Origin: Vigna angularis
Lineage: Eukaryota; Streptophyta; Magnoliopsida; Fabales; Fabaceae
Direction: 5' to 3'
NCBI RefSeq assembly: GCF_016808095.1
Contig: NC_068973.1
Location: 33,846,077-33,910,076 of the forward strand
DNA length: 64,000 nucleotides
In this document: in pieces, positions 38,901-54,000 of the stretch
Layout of the letters: every line of letters starts with the position of its first letter
Position numbering within the stretch: the first letter of the stretch is position 1
Made by a program: the position numbers and the translations under genes
Notes under the pieces: generated by a model
What the model was told of the DNA's origin: nothing
The model's database searches: none
Seen by the model: only the letters and a program-made list of their open reading frames with translations

Positions 38901-41900
38901 TTAAGCTACATTAGATTGCCTAGGAGAGACACTGTGTTCAGGTTTTTAATCATTTGTTGACTTTCGGTTCTGTATGTAACCTCCTTTTCATTTCCGATGA
39001 TCACTATGATGATGTATCTATGTTTTTCCTCCATTTTTTAATAGATTATATTGTTTTTCAATTTGCCTATTGCTCTTTTTTCTTTCTATTTGTTTGTCAA
39101 TTTCTGATATTGTTCGAATAGTGTTCTTGCATTTGTGGTTTTTCTCTGGCGGTGGCATAAATTTTGTTGAATCCCTTGAGGTTGAAACGATTTTGTTTGG
39201 CTCTGAACAAGTGAGATGTCACTGTTTTTGTTGATGTTCTGTGAAATGGTGTACGGGGAAGAGGGAGTAAGAACAAAAAGATTTGATCGAATGTGGTCCA
39301 AGAATGTCAGGGAGGATGGTATGTGGTGGAGTTGAATCTTTGGTCACTGTTCCAACCTTTATTCTTAACTGATGCAGCAGTAGCCGCATGATTTGACTCT
39401 AGTGGGACCTGTTTTGTATATGACTAGTGCGTGCATTGTCTGATTAGAATTTGCAATGAACTGAGCAATCCATTGTTCATTGTTTGTGAACACGATAACC
39501 TCGTCATGATAAGTGCAATGCAAGAGCTCTGGAAGAAGAATCGCTGGCCTACAGTATTTTGTCCAAAGAAGTTAAAAACAGAAACTTTTCTCTAGCTGTA
39601 AATGTTTTTAGTGAACTGAATAGTATTACTTCACTCACCATTTTGATTCATTCATGTTCCAATTTCACATTCCTCAGCAGTTCTTCTGTGCAATTGCATT
39701 AGCTAGAGTCCTGTATAAGTTTTTGTTTCGTCACATCATACGATATAGTTTCACCTCATTCGTCCTTGAAGCAATTATTTGCATCCTATGGTATTGTATC
39801 TGTTTTAGTGTAGCGACACATGATGTCTACGACAGGAATTGACATCAGCTACTGTTCTGATAATTAATTTGCATGCTGTTGAATGTTTGAACACCCGTAG
39901 GATAGTATGGAGATTCTCCATATGTAAATTTAACCTGCATACATCATCATCATCTTCACCATATGTTGGACGAAGTTTTCTACTGTTAGATACATTTTGT
40001 TCAGTTTTGGTCATGTGATCGTAAAACTCCTTCCCGTTGCCTCAAATTTTTTACTTCCATTTTCATAATCTAACCATATAATAACATTTCCTTTGTCCTT
40101 GACTCACTGTGTGCTTCAGTCATTGTGTTTCCTCATGATAGCCTTCCTAATTTCATCTGTTCATGTTAGGTCAGTTTTTTTATGACTGTTGGGTCAGGGA
40201 AGCTGCAATTTCCAGTTTTCCATGATAATCTTAAAATTCTACTTCTACTCTTACTGGTATTCTCAAGATTTTTACTGTCTTTAATCTGTAGCACACAAAA
40301 TAACTGTAATTTCTACATGCTTTTAAGTGCAGGATTCAGTAGGCAGTAATTGTATATTAGGCTGTTGCTACATTCGATATTTTCCCATATTTGATTCCAT
40401 GGTAAGAAACATAGTCTGTGAGCTGATATATTCTGTTTGCCCTGAGATTTTGGACATAGCTCTTCAAAGTAAGAGGAGATGAAAATACGAGCATATCACT
40501 TCTGGGTGCAGAGATATACTTTCTCACCAGAAAGACTTTCATAGTGTCATGCTATGCATCATTTGGTAATCAATCATATGCATAACAAACTTCTCTGTCT
40601 TCTTTCTCCAATTACTCTTTGCCTCTTGTGGAAATCTGGTACATGCAGTTTTCTGTATGATTCGGTTACTTTGAGACTGGATTGTTTATCTAGGAAAAGT
40701 ATTGATATTTGTTGTCCGCTATTTTGGTTTATAAACACCTTCTAGGCTGAAGTTCCTTTGAAATAAAGCCACATTTGAAATATTCAAATTTCGGCAAAAT
40801 GGGTGACGCTTGAATTTAATGTAGTAAAAGCTTTTGGATTCAAAAGTCAGAGTAGAAAACTTTATGTTTACCTCACATCAATAATACAGTGTTCCAGTTT
40901 AAAAGCTTTCATTTTCTGCACCCACATGAACTCAATGTTATCTATATAGTTGTGTGGCGATTATTGGTAATAATGTCAGATGATCCAAGTGCCCTTCGCT
41001 CTGGGCACTGCTAGGATCAAGAATTATGGGCCGTTTAAGTCACAATGCCCCAAAAATTGGATCCCAGCTTTTTTGTGCTTATTGAAAAAATTATTTGGAT
41101 CCCAGCTTCTATCTTAACATTTCCTTACAACCCTTTTTAAAGAAACAGAGAGTTGTGTCATGCAATGAAAATTAATTTATCGCTTTTGTTTTTAAGAAAT
41201 TTGAAATCCATAGCGGCATATCCCAGCTATGATGCACGAAAAATATCTTAATCTTATGAATGTGATGTCGGAGCAAACAAACTACAAAGTGCGCTGTCAC
41301 TTTTATGTTCAAACAAAGTGCAAATTATTTATTTTAATATTTTTTAACAAACGGTTGAAGTTAATACATCTGACAAGTTTTTCAATACATTATTTAAACG
41401 TTCTGTCGCTTACGTGCCATTTTATTGTAACACTAATTGTTAATAAGACCCATTTACTTCACTTTGAATATTTTCGATATAGAGATTCATTTGTGTCTGA
41501 TTTTATCATCAATTCCTTGATATTATTAATGAACATTATATTTGTTGTTTATCTCTATTTTTCATTTTTAAAAAGTTTTACAATAAAATATAAATGAGAA
41601 GAGAAAGTAGTTTTTGTTTATTTGATGATAAATTGATTTTAGTTGATGAGTGATAAAAAGTTGGGTCCGCAAAAGAAATGTATTATCTAGTGAATGTTGA
41701 CGCGCCAACAGTTGATGATATGGCATGTGACCAGAATCTGGACCCATCAATTTCCATATAAATACATCTCATCCGTGCTCCTCACCCAACCAGAACAACT
41801 AAAACTAAATAAATAAATAAATAAATAAAAGAGAAATACTAAACATTGTCCGTTAAAAAGAGCCACTAAAAAATTCATTAAAGAATTACTAATAAGGAAT

Positions 41901-44900
41901 ATTTCAGTTAATCACCGATTTCGTTTTTAAAACTGTAAAAAAGGATAAATTTATTTTTTTAAATTAATCGAAAGATAAAATAATTCCTAAAAGTTTGAAT
42001 TCTCAATCGTTTAAGCATTTATAATTACATTGGATGGTCAAATTGTTCACTCAAATCTTATATTGTAAAATAAATCAAATATAAGGTAAAATTTTCTCCT
42101 CAATTATTTTCGACAATATATATCAAAATAAATTGGTAAATAAAATAAAATAATTAACATTGTTCATAAAATTAAAAAATGAAAACGTCATATTTAAAGA
42201 AGAAAATTTTATTTTTTTGGCTTGCAAATTATGTGAGTACTTTTATAATTACTTAATACATTATATATGTAAAAAATCTTTAAATATATTTCTCATTTCC
42301 TTTTGAAGTAACCAAAGCAAGACAAAGAAATAATTTCATTAATTTGATATACAAATCAGACAAGCATTTTTATAATAACTTAGTACGTTAAGTAAAGAGG
42401 ATACGTATAATTATTTTCAAAATTAATTACATTATTATGTTAATATATAAACAAAGTCATAGAATGAATGTTTCTAATGTGTTACCTTATTAATATTTTT
42501 CAAAATCAAATTCTGCATATAACATTCCATCTCAACTTACATCACTTCGTTATTTCCGTGTAAGAGTATCTATAACTGAATTGAAATATTCCAAAATCGT
42601 GATTAAATGAAAATCCAAAAGTAAAAAACTTAAAACTAAAGATATATTTAAAAATATCGTATTATAATATCAAAGTTGATGAAATTTACCTCAAACTTAA
42701 GTGGGAAAAATATTTAAATTAAATTGTTTAAATGTTAACATAAATTTAACGAACATTAGTTCAGAAAATTATTATATTGTAAGTAATGTAATAAGAATAA
42801 AATTATATTTAGAAATAATCATATTATAATATGGAATATCGGTGTTGGATGAATTCGTTTCAATTTTAGTGTTAATTTAGCATGCATTAATTTGGAAATT
42901 TATTACACTTTATCATATTTTGGAAGATTAATTTATAAAAATATAATATTTCAGGATAGTTGCAAAAGAAATTAGGGTTTGGATTCTGGATGATGTTATA
43001 ATGTAGAAAAAAAATACAATAAGGTAAAGGAAGAAAAAACATATCATAACTTTTTTTTTCCTATTCGTACAATTTAATATATAAAAGTTCATTTTAATTT
43101 ATATCACATTTGAAAATTCATGTAAGTTAACTAATAACATTTTAATATATTTTTGTGCTTATAAGGTTGAAACTATAAATTAACATTTATCTATATTCTT
43201 TTTCATCCTGATTTGTATTTTGTTGTCTTCCATATTAAAAATAAATATTGGTTTGAGTGAATACGTACCAACAAAATTTAACTGAAAGATGCATGTTTGT
43301 GTTGTTAATTTTCCTTTTTAAAGTTTTTCAATACAATAATCAATGTATGAATAGTATTAAAATATTTATGTGGGATAAAATAGGTAAATGTTTAGAGTAT
43401 AATTTGTTTAAAAATCCCAACTATATCTATATTTACTAATTTATTTTTTAAACAATATTTATATTTATATCAAAGTTTAAATTTTAAGCTATTATTAATG
43501 AACATAAATTTTATTAAAGACATATCAATTTGTGTTTTTAATAAAACATTTATATTTATTATAGATAACACTAAATCAACAATATTTCACATATTTTTCG
43601 TGATTTAAATCATACATGTTTTTGGGTATAGGATCCAACAAACAATATCACTTATTTCTTAGTTATCTTTTCCCTGTTTGGATAATTTGTTTTCCAACTG
43701 ATTGGGTGTATCTAAGATAGCCTTATAATCTCCTCCTGAAGCAAGGTTGAGTCAAAACAAGAAAATGAAGGCACAGAGGTGGAAGTGGCGCGGAAGCTAT
43801 AGAGATAGTGGTGATGACACTCGATTTGAAGATTTAAGTGGTGAAATGGAGATGGTTGATGGTACTTTTAGAAAGGTTTGATTGACTCTAGAGATTGGCG
43901 GCTACATGGACCTCATGGGGTGCTCTAACCATGATTTATAGACAAATTAAGAATAATTCAATAATTTGACAATATTTCATTACAAATTCAAAATAAATTT
44001 ATAAGTGAAAGACACCTCTATTTATAAATGGTATCTTCAAATTTATTAATAACTGTTATTTTTATTAAATGATATTTTTTCTCAAAATTGTTCATGAAAG
44101 TTTAGATTATTATTGAAAAAATATATGTTTTTTTATATAAATAGATTGGTTAAGAAATTGAGAATTAAAATTAATAAACTTACATAACTAAAAATATCAT
44201 GAGTGTTAATAACTTAATTACTCAATGTAAGTGGGATTATTTGGTTAAGGTGATTTTCACATTTTAATAATGTAATGTTATATTAACTTGTGAGAAATAA
44301 TGTTATATATTTTAGGTTTGTTTATTTGTGTTAAAGAAAATAACTGATTCTTATGCAAGTAGAAAACGGTATCTGTTCGATTACGATAAAAACAATACTT
44401 AAAAAAAGATGGGAAACAAAAATGGGAGAATAAGATTAATACTAGCAAAATACATAAAGATATATTCGTATTTTGTTGATATTCTTTCTATTTTATCACA
44501 GCATTTACTTTCTCCTACAAGGAATAAAAATAAGGAGAAAATTGTTTTGTTTTTCATTTGAACTCTCTTTTTTTTCAAACAAGCTTACCAAAACATGATA
44601 AAAGTTATAATAAGTGATTACTTTATTAAGTTTATGATAATACATAGGTAATGGTTTGTTAGTTTAACAAATACATACATGTTTTTTTATTAGTTAAACA
44701 ATTTTTTTCAACTTTGGAGTGCACAACAACTCATGTTCATATGCATAAAGCAATAAACAAAAGTTACACCCCACTTTCGTAATTGCAAACGAAAAAAAAA
44801 AATACATGTAAAAGGATTATATACTGTCAATTTAGTTAGTTTTTTTTAATTGTGTCTGTAAATTTTATCGAACCTAATATTTAAATTGGTTTAGAACATC

Positions 44901-44999
44901 TCCCATTGTAATTACTTAAAGTTATATCTCTATAAATTCATTTTAATGAATTTATCTTCAATTCAAATTTATTTTCTTTTTATCTTACTTTCATGGTTA
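38901..44999. other. Intergenic DNA, moderate then very AT-rich
   Basis: From 38.9 to about 41.2 kb the DNA is T-rich and intron-like, without recognisable exons. From 41.2 kb on it is very AT-rich, with an (AAAT)n run near 41807-41830. A small island at about 43720-43930 holds a 38-codon ATG frame (MKAQRWKWRGSYRDSGDD...) with no recognised similarity. No RNA genes are seen. Confidence 0.5.
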
Positions 45000-46130
45000 A
45001 ATTTGAATTAGATAAGTTTTGAGATTTTAAAAATTCAAAACTAAAATAAATCTAAATTAGTTGAAATCAAGGTTTAAGTTAAGTCAAATTCAAATAAGAT
45101 TAAATCATATTTAAATTATATAAGATCATATTAAAATATACTTAAATTATGAGGTTGCCTTATGTAAGACTTAAGAAAAGACAAATCAAGTCACATTAAA
45201 ATTAAGTTAGGTTAACTAAAACCAAACCTAAGATAGATGGATCAATTTGGATCTTATCTCAAGTTCGATCAAACCTAAGTTAGATTGTATTACGCCAAAT
45301 CTAGATTGATCTGGATGGTTAAATCTAAGTCAAGTTAAGGTTGCCCAAAATTATGTTATATTGGGTATAGATGAAATTGCATAAGGTTAAACATAGATCA
45401 GGTCGAGTCAAGGTTTGATTAAGTCATATGAGATCAGTGCGAGTCAAATTAGGGTGTACAAATCAATTCATATATGAATCAAATTGGCAAGGGGTTTAGA
45501 TTGGGTTGAGTTGACTTAGTTCCACATTGAGTAGTGCATAGATTGAACCACACTTTGGGTAAAATCAGCCCAAGTCCACATTATACTATGTTGTCCTGAA
45601 TTCTTATTGAACCAAGTTAGTCTAATTTAGGTCATTCCATGTTAAGTCGAGTCAAACCCAAGTTGGGTCAAGTAAGGTGAGACACAACGCAGGTCAAGTT
45701 AGTCATCCTATATCCAAGTTGAGTCAAGTTGGGCTTTGTCAAGTTGGGTACACATCAAGTAAGGATGATCCACGTCAACCCAAGCCAGGTGGGGCCAAAT
45801 GCAAATTAGGTTAAGGTGAGTATGACTTAGGTTAAGTTGAATTCTTATTGTAAAAAGTTGAGTTAGAGCTAGGTTATGTAAAGTCAAGTTAAGTAAAACT
45901 AAGCTAAAGTCAGACTAGGCCTAAACATGTTAGGTTAGATCGAGTTTAGCTCAAGTAAAAATGAATTAAATTAGATTCAACTCAAATTAGATTGAGTTGG
46001 ACTAGAATTGTATTAAGTTGGATCTAACCATATTAGTTTTATGTTAAATTCAATTTAATAAGATCAAATCCATATTAGATTAAATATAGTTAGTTAAACC
46101 TAAATATGATAAATTGAAATTTAAATTTAA
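45000..46130 (+). repeat. Degenerate short-repeat array, second copy
   Basis: It is built of the same words as the array at 19.6-21.15 kb (CAAGTTGAGTCAAGTTGGGC, TTAGGTTAAGTTGA, AAGTCGAGTCAAACC) in the same orientation, with irregular 20-40-base spacing. It fades at both sides into A/T-only sequence, which suggests the array grew by slippage and then decayed. No coding potential. Confidence 0.75.
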
Positions 46131-47620
46131 ATTTTATTTAGTAACATTATGTTGAATGAATTTAATTTAATATAAATTAAATTAAAAAATCAATTTAATA
46201 TTTAATTTTAGCTCTAATATATTTTTATTAGATCATAAAAGTTCAATACATAATTACTCCTAATTAAAGCATAATTATAATAAAAATGATTAGGTATAAA
46301 CTTTTAAGAAATATAATTCAATATATAACTATTGTTAATTAAAACAAAATTCTAATAAAAATATTACCTACAAGCTTTTGAAAAAGATAATTACTTATAA
46401 GAATGTAACATAACAACAATATGACAAATGGAGACAAGTTTTATTATCTCATTCCCGTCGGTGAAATAAAAATTTATCATTATTCTTATTTTCAATTGAA
46501 AAAGTATTGTATTATTACTCATACCTATATTTATGTTCTTTAGTTAATGCAGAGATTCTCAATAACAAGTTTAGATATTATCTATAAAAATAGGTTTATT
46601 TATCATCTTGTATTAGATGGAAAATTAAATTCAAATTCGAGCACAAAGATTAAGAAACTCATTTCAAATAGTAATAATGGAGTAATATATTTGCTACGTA
46701 TTGGAATTTTTTTTTAAAGTTGTGGATTTTAATTGTTTTTAAATATAACAATTTTGTTTGACTGAAAACTGTTTTGTTGTTTTTAAATAATAATAAAATA
46801 TTTAAATTACGCTATTTATATTTTGATATTTAAAATGCATGTATGTGTGATAAAAAAACTATATTTTATATTAAGACGCTTTCGTATGAAAAAATAATTT
46901 TATATATTTATGTGTCAAGTTCATTATGTCACATGACACCAACACAATCATGTGTTAATTTGAGTGTTACTTGTTAATATCAATATCACTGTTAATGTTT
47001 TATGTTTAATTTAGTCTTTATATTTATTATTTATATTTTGTTCGACTTTATCTCAATTTTTAAAAAAATGAAAATATTTTGTTTCTTTCCAAAAGTTACA
47101 TAAAGTATTAAATAATTTGTGATTTTTAACCTTTTAATATTTTAAATAAGTTCTCACCTTTAAAATTTTCCAAATAAATTCTAACCTTCAAAATTTTCAG
47201 TCTAAATTTTAACTAATTTTAATCCTAAGTTAGAAATATATAATATTTTTAAAATTTTAATGAAATATCAGTATAATATTATATAAAAATTTAATTTAAT
47301 TTTAATTTGAAAGTGAATAAAATTATTTTACTTACAAAAACTTAAGTAAACAAAAATAACCACCATACAAATCAAATTGAAACATTGATAATTATTTCTC
47401 TCATTAAAGTTGACATAACACTACTAACATTTTTTTAACAAAATTTTAAAGAAAAAATAATCATGAATTGAAACGTAACTTACACGATTCTTTAAATTAT
47501 GTTAAAAAAGCTAAATTAAATTTTTTTTAAAAATTAATATATCATTAAAAAATATTAAAATTGAATTTATTAAACCCAAAAAAATGTAAACTAAATTAAT
47601 CTTTTAACCTTATTTTAATA
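46131..47620. other. AT-rich intergenic DNA
   Basis: Very AT-rich with many TTAAATTT-type words. No gene, RNA or clear element is seen. Confidence 0.6.
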
Positions 47621-47765
47621 TTTCTTTTCCTCTTTCGGTCTCTTTTACATCACAAAGCACGAGGGTGTTATGTGGGGGTTGGATTGCGAGCAAGCAAAGC
47701 AATGGCATTCTTGGAATTTGAGTAACACGGGAATGCAATGAAATGAATCAAAATTCAAAATGAAG

Positions 47766-47774
47766 CAACGGTTA
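47766..47774 (+). promoter_or_regulatory. Candidate MSA-like mitosis element upstream of alpha-tubulin
   Basis: CAACGGTTA matches the AACGG core and 3' YYA of the plant M-phase activator consensus; the first two consensus positions do not match. It lies about 285 bases upstream of the tubulin ATG. MSA elements are bound by three-repeat MYB factors in dividing cells. A short match like this can occur by chance. Confidence 0.3.
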
Positions 47775-47909
47775 GTAGTGAGGGAAAACCAGCGTGACAT
47801 TCACAAATCCCAAACCCCTTTTTGTTCCAATCCCAGTTGTCGAACCAGGGTTAACCCAACCGTAGTTAGTTTCTAACCGAACATTTCAAATTTAGGCAAC
47901 GTCTGCGCC

Positions 47910-47916
47910 TATATAA
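47910..47916 (+). promoter_or_regulatory. TATA box of the alpha-tubulin gene
   Basis: CTATATAAGCCC lies 144 bases before the ATG at 48054 in a locally GC-richer region. A leader of roughly 110 bases would follow, ending in a T-rich stretch and CTTCTTCTCC, which is common before highly expressed plant genes. Confidence 0.6.
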
Positions 47917-48029
47917 GCCCAAGAACAAACCTTACCCCCTCACAATCCAACGGGAAAAGGCGTCTTCATAAACGCCACCCCAAACCTCTCATTTTTTTTT
48001 TCCTTCCAATTTTCCAATCCAATTTTTAG

Positions 48030-49643
<1,614 letters not shown>

Positions 49644-51033
49644 AATCTGGAATATCTGTCTGATATCATGTGTTTGATGTTAACTATTTCGTTTTCTCTG
49701 GGATCAAATTCTGTGTGCTGAGTTTTTGAATGTTTGGTTGTTATCAAATATCAATATATGTGCTTTGTATAGCACAAAAGTTTCCCTACGTCTGTGTGTG
49801 CTGGTCTAACAATTTTTTTATAGTTCATATGAATAGTTGGTAATGTTTGAAAATTTAAGGAAAGATAGGGTGTCTGCAGATGGACAAAGTCTATATATAT
49901 TTATTTTATTTGGGATCTCAAATAACGAAAGGTAAATAATTATGTAAAAAGTGGCTTAAAATAAACATGATTAAGATGAAGAAAAATAATTAATTCAACT
50001 AACTTTTTAGTACTTTATTGTAATTTTATTAAATTAAATACTTCTAATTCGTCACCATCAATATACTCTTTTTTTATTGTTTTGCTTAATAAAATTGGAC
50101 TTATTGTGTTTTAATAATTGAAATTGAGTACTCTCACAATTATATAATGGTTTTAAACCAACATCTAGCAAATTTTTTGAAATGAAACTGTCATATTTAT
50201 AAAACTTACATTTTTGGTCAAAGTACATCATAATAATAAAAATTAAAAAGTTAGGGGAGACAATTGTTCTCACAATTTTATAATTTAACCTTAGTGGGGA
50301 CCCTCTCACAATTTTTTAATTTAAACTCTAACTATAATTTCACACTCCAAATTTTTTTTTATACTCAAATTTTATGAATTATTTTTTTTTACAATATTCT
50401 ATTTATATTTATTTTTATCATATATTTATTTTTATCAAATTTTATCATACACTATCCTCTCTTTTACTTGGCCTTTCTCATTATGCTCAACATGAAACTA
50501 AGATTCCCCGTTCACCCATTTCAAAGAGCACACCAACCAAATTTCATGTAACTCGATCTTTAGTGCTTCTAGGAAACTCCTTTGTGTGTATCAAGAATAA
50601 ATAAAAACTGTGCTGGTACTGTCAAGAAAATTCTTATTTTTTTAATGTGAGTAAGAACCATATGCAATAGAATAATTTGCAGGCCTCTGAAACTCAATTC
50701 CTCTCACCATCATAAGGTGGCAAGAGAGGGAGTGGGTGGAAAACTAAATAAAATCAGATAATAAAATAGTAAAAAGATATTTAATGTTTCATCTTTCTTT
50801 CGTTTTTTCTATTAATTTATGGGAAACAGAAAAATAATAGCAAAAATAATATCACACTAAAAAAAGATTGGAGTGATGATGGTTGGTTCAACTCTCCTAT
50901 TAACATTTGAAAATTATAAAATTAATTTGATAAATTTAGAAAAAAAATTAAGAGGCTATGAGTTCAACTTTTCAATTAACAAATTACTCCGAACTAACAT
51001 TTAAATGATAACAAAATTAACTAGTTAGATGTT
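49644..51033. other. Intergenic DNA between tubulin and xylulokinase
   Basis: The two genes are convergent, so this holds both 3' ends. AT-rich; no further gene is seen. The first 150 bases are probably the tubulin 3' untranslated region. Confidence 0.6.
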
Positions 51034-54000
51034 TCAACATCGTCCAAACTTTTGGACAAGACGGTTCTCTATCTCAATTCTCTTTTTCATGATGGATGCA
51101 TACTTGGAAACCAGCTCCTGATCTCCAGCATGCACTGCAAGGTTGCAGCTCAGAGAAGTTTTTTCCACTTTGTCCATGTACATTTCTGATATGGGTATAA
51201 AACTTCCCTTCTTGTGGCAGAGCAAGCCATGAGCAGCTCTCAGTGCAGCTCCAAGTGAAGCTGAATCTGTGATCAAGTTCAAGAATTTTCTTATCTGATT
51301 AGTTTATTTTATCACTTTGAAACAAGGAAAACAACAAATCCCCAACTATCTATATGAAGTATTTGAGACAGGAATATCTATATACATATGTTTGGAGAAA
51401 AGGAGAACACCATCTATTCTCTTTCAATGAAATGTCGTGTAAACTTAAAACTAGAAGTACTTAATATATCTTGTTAAAAGAAATGCCCAAGCTTGCTCAT
51501 ATTTCATTATAGAAAAAGAAACTACAGAAGGGATTGGACATATGTATCTTGAATACGATGCGTATCTAATGCAGGAATACATTTTTTTTTAAGTAATGGG
51601 ATACAATGCATGATATATACATGTTGAAAAATGTATAAAGATTCTTAAAACAGATAGATATATAATTGCAGTTATGCAAATTCAAATTAGAATCTTATTT
51701 ACTTTATAAATTATTATTATTGTCATCAGAAAAATAGTAGTACTTTATAGATCATATACTTTATCACAAGTACTGACTGATAAAGTATTAGATATAAAGA
51801 TGTAAGATATGAAGACATGACACAACTAAAAGTATCGGTATATCATAGCTGGACAGAGAATTCAGAGGTTTCCAAAACGTTTTACAATAACATTTATATC
51901 CGGGGATCACACAAACCTTCACATCATCAAGAGTGTATAGTGCTAAAGTTGTGAATTTTTGCTTACCTGGTCTTTGAACTGTGTAAACATCACAGCCAAA
52001 AATTGAAGCTATTGAGCTAAGGATGCACTTATTTGCTGATGCTCCACCAGTGGCTATTATTCTCCTTGGAGGAGAAGGCATTCCAAACCTTTCAGCATGA
52101 GCCCGTATGGAGAGAAATTGACCCTCAATTAATGCCCGTACCTGTAATTTAAGTTCTTGATCAGTAAGAATATCTTTCTTAGGATTTTAACTACCCAAAG
52201 AAACTGTCATGGTTTTCCTAACCTCAGATGGAGGATCAAACTCCTCCACTTCCCGTTCCTTGAGTCCATCCAACGAATCTGAGAAATTTTCTATGACATA
52301 GCGGTGGAAACCAACTAAGACAATAAAAATTAGTTAGTAACTTCTTCCGGCAAAGTCACTTATTATATAGTACAAGTACTTTATCAGTGAAAGAATTAAA
52401 CAGCCACCTGGAAGAGGAGGTATAATTTCATGCTCCTTGTAGTAGAAACCTAACTTTCCACCTATTAATTAAAAAACATTGTGAGAAAGGAGATAGTGTA
52501 AGACCCGGGAAAAATCCAATGTAATAAAAGGATGATCTGATCTTGCTAGATGTTTTTTAATAAGAAAGCCTATGTTTTCACAAGTATTGTGTAGCTTAGT
52601 GAAAGTCCTTGTTAGGCTACTGGTCATATGTTCAATCACCGAGGAATACCTAAAATGTTTTATTTCTTTAATTATGCTGTTATTGATGTGTAGTACATAC
52701 GTGCCTATATATTTGTAGTAAATGATATAATCAAATGAATTTGGATGGATGGATGGTGGATATGGATGTATGGAACTCAAGGTGAAGGGGTTCTGCGGTA
52801 AAGGCAAGCTACGTGAATTGTATGGTTCTATTTAGGAATTATGTTATTCTGTCCTGGGAATGGTCTTGAGGTCTGAAACGGGTGTTAGAGAGAGTGGATA
52901 ACATAGGAAGAGTTCGTGATACCTACCATTTAGAGGTTGTGTTTGCTCCAGAAATTTATTGAAAACATCCCATGATTTCTCTGCACAACGGTTACGCACA
53001 TCTGACATTTGAAATAGAATCAAGAATTACAAATTACAAGAAACATTTGTATGGGTTTATAAGCAAACAATACATGTTTCAGACAAAGAATCAGAAAAAG
53101 AGTACCTTCTCGGGTAAGGGACCCATTTTTGTATACCAACATTACCATGTAACCTTCTGCATCAACTGGATTAGGTAACACATGTCCCTCCAATCCTGGA
53201 TTAGGATTTTCTGTGATCATAAATACCTGAGAGATAAGCCAGAAAGAAATTGTCACTAAAAGCAAAGGTGTTAATGGGCATTTTTAAAGATATAGCTCCA
53301 ATACTAGAATAGAGAGCATGAAATGAGATTTATTTATTTATAAAACAGTTACTATTCTTCTACTGATAAAGGTACAATAATTTCCAAGGTAACCCTATAA
53401 CACTATGTATCTTAACCTACAGTATCACTAGTGCCGAGGCTGATGGCGAGATCTCCAGGAATATTTAGGGTCAAACCTGCAGATAAATTGGAGTTAACTT
53501 GTTAGATAAGCCGGGATAATATAGACAATATAAAAACTTTTTCTAATATGGATGACACTTAGCAAATAACACTATAATAAGGTCGTATTTTGTCCTTTTG
53601 TTTCCTTAGGAAAAAATAGGATGTTATGAATCCAAGTGTAAGTTTAAGTCATGCATTAAATAAAAATAAAAAAAGTTGAATAATATATAAGGAAAAATAC
53701 CCAAAAACTTATTGTGGTAAGGTTTTTGGTTGAAGGTGGTGTTTTAATCCTTATGAATTTACTCACGACTCATTATTAGTCGTGATATAAGAAATAGACC
53801 ATAGTATAGATAGATGATAGAATAAGTTAATGAAGAAATTAGGCACCTGCCAAACTATTGGGATTGTCTCCTGACCATTGAACAACCAAGCAATCCTTGT
53901 TAAAGTGATATCTAATACAAAATAATAAACATAAGTCATCAATCTAAGTATTTTGACATATCTCGTGCAACAAATAAGTAGGTAACGAAACCACAAGTCC

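Noticed and set aside
43740..43930. Small gene at the GC-richer island (38-codon ATG frame)
   Set aside because: Too short, no recognisable similarity, and no convincing splice partner. Mentioned only in the intergenic description.
52469..52807. 112-codon minus-strand frame in xylulokinase intron 7
   Set aside because: It overlaps the probable inserted repeat, has no domain, and sits between two well-defined exons.
52498..52914. Complete LTR between TGTAAGACCCGGG and GTGGATAACA
   Set aside because: The start looks LTR-like, but no matching 5-bp target duplication could be found at plausible ends, so I kept only the weaker SINE/repeat remark.
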